Part shown: piece by piece, positions 61,864 through 64,000 of the stretch | How the letters are laid out: every line of letters begins with the position of its first letter | Position numbering within the stretch: the stretch's first letter is position 1 | From: an uncultured Caryophanales bacterium | GTDB taxonomy: Bacteria; Bacillota_I; Bacilli_A; RFN20; CAG-826 | Reading direction: 5' to 3' | Assembly (NCBI GenBank): GCA_946407815.1 | Contig: CAMJPB010000001.1 | Span: 124,001-188,000, forward strand | Length of the DNA stretch: 64,000 nucleotides | Position numbers and translations under genes: made by a program | Notes under the pieces: model-generated | What the model was told of the DNA's origin: nothing | Seen by the model: the letters and a program-made list of their open reading frames with translations, nothing else | The model's database searches: none

Positions 61864-63671
61864 TGCTTTTTGGAAAATATTTAAATAAATATTACAAAAA
61901 ATACGGAATCTTCATCTTTTTAGGTGTTTTATTTTTGGCTGCAGTCGACACTGTACAATTATTTATTCCTGATTTGATTGGTGATCTCGTTGCCTTATTC
62001 GTAGAAGGGTATAACCCTGACAACGTTATGAAACAGGTCCAAATCTATGGACTACAGATTTTATTAATCTCGTTAGGGATGTTCGCTGGAAGAATTATTT
62101 TTAGATTTTTCTTATTTGGATCATCCACAAAAATAACCGAATGTTTAAGACAAGACATGTTTGATAAGTCGCTTCGACTTGACCAGACATATTACCACAA
62201 TACTAAAGTAGGTAACGTTATGTCCTGGATTACATCCGACACAGAAGAGGTGCAGGAATATTTAGGTTGGGGCACAGTTATGCTCGTTGATGGCTTCTTT
62301 ATGACCGCAATAGTTCTTATAAGAATGTTCATCAGAAACTGGGTTATGTCGTTATTTATTTTGCTCCCAATTCTTTTAATTGTAGTTTGGGGTTTATTAG
62401 TCGAAAAAGTCATGGCAAAACTCTGGAATCAACGCCAAAGTGCTTTCGATAATCTTTATGATTATTGTGAAGAAACTTTCACAGGAATTAGAGTTATTAA
62501 AGCTTTCTTAAAAGAGACCCAGCAACTTCTTCATTTCTCAAAAATTGCGAGAAAAAATAAAGACGCTGACATAAAACTTGGCGTCATTAGCGTTCTGTTT
62601 GACGTTGTTATTATCGTTTTAATTGAAGGTATTGTTTCGTTAATTATTGGTTTAGGTGGCTGGTTTGTTTATATGGCCGCAACCGGAAAGCCTGCTCATA
62701 TTTTTGGTTTAGAAGTTACTTTAACAACCGCTGAATTAGTCACTTTCTTAAATTATTTTATAATTTTAATCTGGCCTCTTATTGCTCTTGGTTCAGTCAT
62801 TACAATGCACGCTAGAGCTAAAACTTCTTACAAAAGAATCGCTAGATTCATGGATGCTCCAGAAATTATAAAAGATAAAGAAGGCGCAATTGAGTTAAAA
62901 GATGTTCAAGGCAAGATTGAATTTAAGAATCTAAATTTTGCTTATGAAGATGATAAAGTCCCAGTCCTCAAAGATATTTCTTTGGTCATTAATCCTGGTG
63001 AAAATATCGGGGTTGTTGGAAGGGTTGGTTCAGGCAAGTCAAGTTTAGTTTCGTTATTGTCTCGACTTTATAACCTTGAAGAAGGCACACTTTTCTTCGA
63101 TGACAAAGACATAATGAATTGCACTGTAAAATCAGTTAGAGAATCGGTGGCAGCTGTTCCTCAAGACAACTTCCTTTTCTCGATGTCGGTTAAAGATAAC
63201 ATTCAATTTGGTAGAGAAGATGCATTCTTTGATGAGATTGAAATAGCCGCTAAATTCTCCGATGTTGCTAAAGATATTGAGAATTTCGAGAAAAAATATG
63301 ACTCACTAACTGGAGAAAGAGGTCTTTCCCTATCTGGTGGTCAAAAACAAAGAATTGCTATTTCAAGAGCATTTATTAAAAATGCTCCTATTATGATTTT
63401 AGATGACTCAGTTTCTGCAGTTGATATTGACACTGAAGAGAAAATTCTCGCAAATATCGCTAAAGAAAGAGCTGGAAAAACAACAATTATTATTTCTTCT
63501 CGTATCTCCACAGTCAGTAAACTTAACAAAGTTATCGTTTTAAATGAAGGCAGATTAGAAGCTTTCGATACACCTGAAAATTTACTTAATATTTCACCAA
63601 CTTATAAAAAGATGGCTGAACTTCAAAAGTTAGAAGATGAATTAAAGGAGGTTAACTATGCAAGACAATAA
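61863..63671 (+). CDS. ABC exporter half-transporter, ATPase plus six-helix membrane domain (first subunit)
   Basis: A 602-residue MsbA/BmrC-type protein. Six membrane helices lie in residues 1-310. The ATPase domain has GRVGSGKSS, VPQDNFLFSMSVKDNI, LSLSGGQKQR and MILDDSVSAVD, with DDS in place of DEA/DEP after Walker B, a sign of a degenerate catalytic Glu and hence a heterodimer with one poor site. The next gene overlaps by 14 nt and encodes a partner. The exported substrate is unknown. Confidence 0.93.
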   Translation: MLFGKYLNKYYKKYGIFIFLGVLFLAAVDTVQLFIPDLIGDLVALFVEGYNPDNVMKQVQIYGLQILLISLGMFAGRIIFRFFLFGSSTKITECLRQDMFDKSLRLDQTYYHNTKVGNVMSWITSDTEEVQEYLGWGTVMLVDGFFMTAIVLIRMFIRNWVMSLFILLPILLIVVWGLLVEKVMAKLWNQRQSAFDNLYDYCEETFTGIRVIKAFLKETQQLLHFSKIARKNKDADIKLGVISVLFDVVIIVLIEGIVSLIIGLGGWFVYMAATGKPAHIFGLEVTLTTAELVTFLNYFIILIWPLIALGSVITMHARAKTSYKRIARFMDAPEIIKDKEGAIELKDVQGKIEFKNLNFAYEDDKVPVLKDISLVINPGENIGVVGRVGSGKSSLVSLLSRLYNLEEGTLFFDDKDIMNCTVKSVRESVAAVPQDNFLFSMSVKDNIQFGREDAFFDEIEIAAKFSDVAKDIENFEKKYDSLTGERGLSLSGGQKQRIAISRAFIKNAPIMILDDSVSAVDIDTEEKILANIAKERAGKTTIIISSRISTVSKLNKVIVLNEGRLEAFDTPENLLNISPTYKKMAELQKLEDELKEVNYARQ

Positions 63672-64000
63672 GTCTAAATTAGTCGGCGATGTTAAGCTTC
63701 CTGTAAAAGTCATCTTGAAGCGAACTTTTAAATATTTAAAACCATACACAGGTCGTCTTTTAGTTGCGATCTTACTTATCGTCTTAAGTGTTGCTTTAGA
63801 TATTCTTGTTCCACTTATTTACCGTGATATCATTGATAACCTTAATTCGTCAAATATTGTTCTTAAAGTTTTATTTGGTGGAATTGCGGTTTATTTATCA
63901 TGCTTTGTGATATCACAAGGTATCAGATTTATTGAGACAAAAATTCTTCAAAAAGTCGGAAATAATGTTGTTTATCAGATGCGACTTGAGACATTTGAGC
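63658..64000 (+). CDS. ABC exporter half-transporter, second subunit (3' end outside window)
   Basis: The ATG at 63658 follows AAAGGAGG and overlaps the previous gene by 14 nt. The visible 114 residues have the N-terminal exporter pattern: VKVILKRTFKYLKPYTGRLLV, two membrane helices and VVYQMRLETFE. Expected to be the partner of the upstream subunit. The frame runs off the window. Confidence 0.88.
   Translation, partial: MQDNKSKLVGDVKLPVKVILKRTFKYLKPYTGRLLVAILLIVLSVALDILVPLIYRDIIDNLNSSNIVLKVLFGGIAVYLSCFVISQGIRFIETKILQKVGNNVVYQMRLETFE

Noticed and set aside
1-64000. UGA read as tryptophan (Mycoplasma/Spiroplasma code)
   Set aside because: UGA stops end real genes (for example the GH78 gene at 21839) and Trp is encoded by TGG throughout.
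1-64000. CRISPR array
   Set aside because: The only strong repeats are coding modules in 29205-33860 with ~400-bp period and no spacer pattern; no cas genes.

Overview
The window is AT-rich bacterial DNA with tightly packed, often overlapping genes. It uses the standard code: UGA ends several ORFs and Trp is read from TGG, so it is not a UGA=Trp mollicute. The gene set (short IF2, RibF, TruB, an ECF S component, a CmpB-like membrane protein, a MalK with a mollicute-like insert, no Gram-negative features) fits a low-GC Bacillota/Mycoplasmatota-type gut or rumen bacterium. A species cannot be named from the sequence alone.

Layout. (a) 1-7.1 kb: the end of an NRPS-like synthetase (adenylation - carrier - thioester reductase), then a MATE exporter fused to a serine-kinase-type ATPase domain, a STAS protein, and a membrane PP2C phosphatase with its own ATPase domain. 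This looks like a partner-switching circuit wired to an exporter. (b) 7.16-8.52 kb: an IS150-type IS3-family element sitting inside the loop of a bidirectional terminator. (c) 8.5-14 kb: small housekeeping and membrane genes (DUF2188 protein, free-Met-sulfoxide reductase, esterase, a 48-residue protein, CorC-like protein, ECF S component, TSCPD protein, CmpB-like protein). (d) 14.1-18.5 kb: rimP-nusA-infB-rbfA, without ylxR/ylxQ. (e) 18.5-57.97 kb: a roughly 39-kb catabolic island. (f) 58-64 kb: galM and ttcA on the minus strand, then truB, ribF and two ABC exporter half-subunits.

The island separates rbfA from truB-ribF, which are normally neighbours. It is bounded by a direct repeat: the intact rbfA 3' end at its left and a second, diverged copy of the last ~85 bp of rbfA at its right. 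A toxin-antitoxin pair lies just inside each border (yefM-yoeB left, higBA right). No integrase is visible.

Inside the island an AraC-type regulator reads away from a long plus-strand series of genes. Its products are a GH78 alpha-L-rhamnosidase, three DUF4838 proteins, two very large secreted proteins built from a ~135-residue repeat, a sugar ABC importer (two permeases, binding lipoprotein, a MalK with a coiled-coil insert), a GH112 phosphorylase, an MFS transporter, RhaB, RhaA and RhaD (the last fused to an SGNH hydrolase). A second chain holds a PIG-L deacetylase, NagB-like isomerase, PfkB kinase and class II aldolase, followed by a GH13 enzyme. Inferred flow: surface proteins bind and trim a rhamnose-rich glycan (rhamnogalacturonan-like is my guess), oligosaccharides enter by the ABC/MFS transporters, GH78 and GH112 release L-rhamnose and galactose-1-phosphate in the cytoplasm, and RhaA-RhaB-RhaD give DHAP plus L-lactaldehyde.

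A recurring regulatory feature is a -10 box ending 6-12 nt before the ATG, so that transcripts would be leaderless or nearly so (araC, esterase, fRMsr, corC, cmpB-like, ttcA, truB, ribF).
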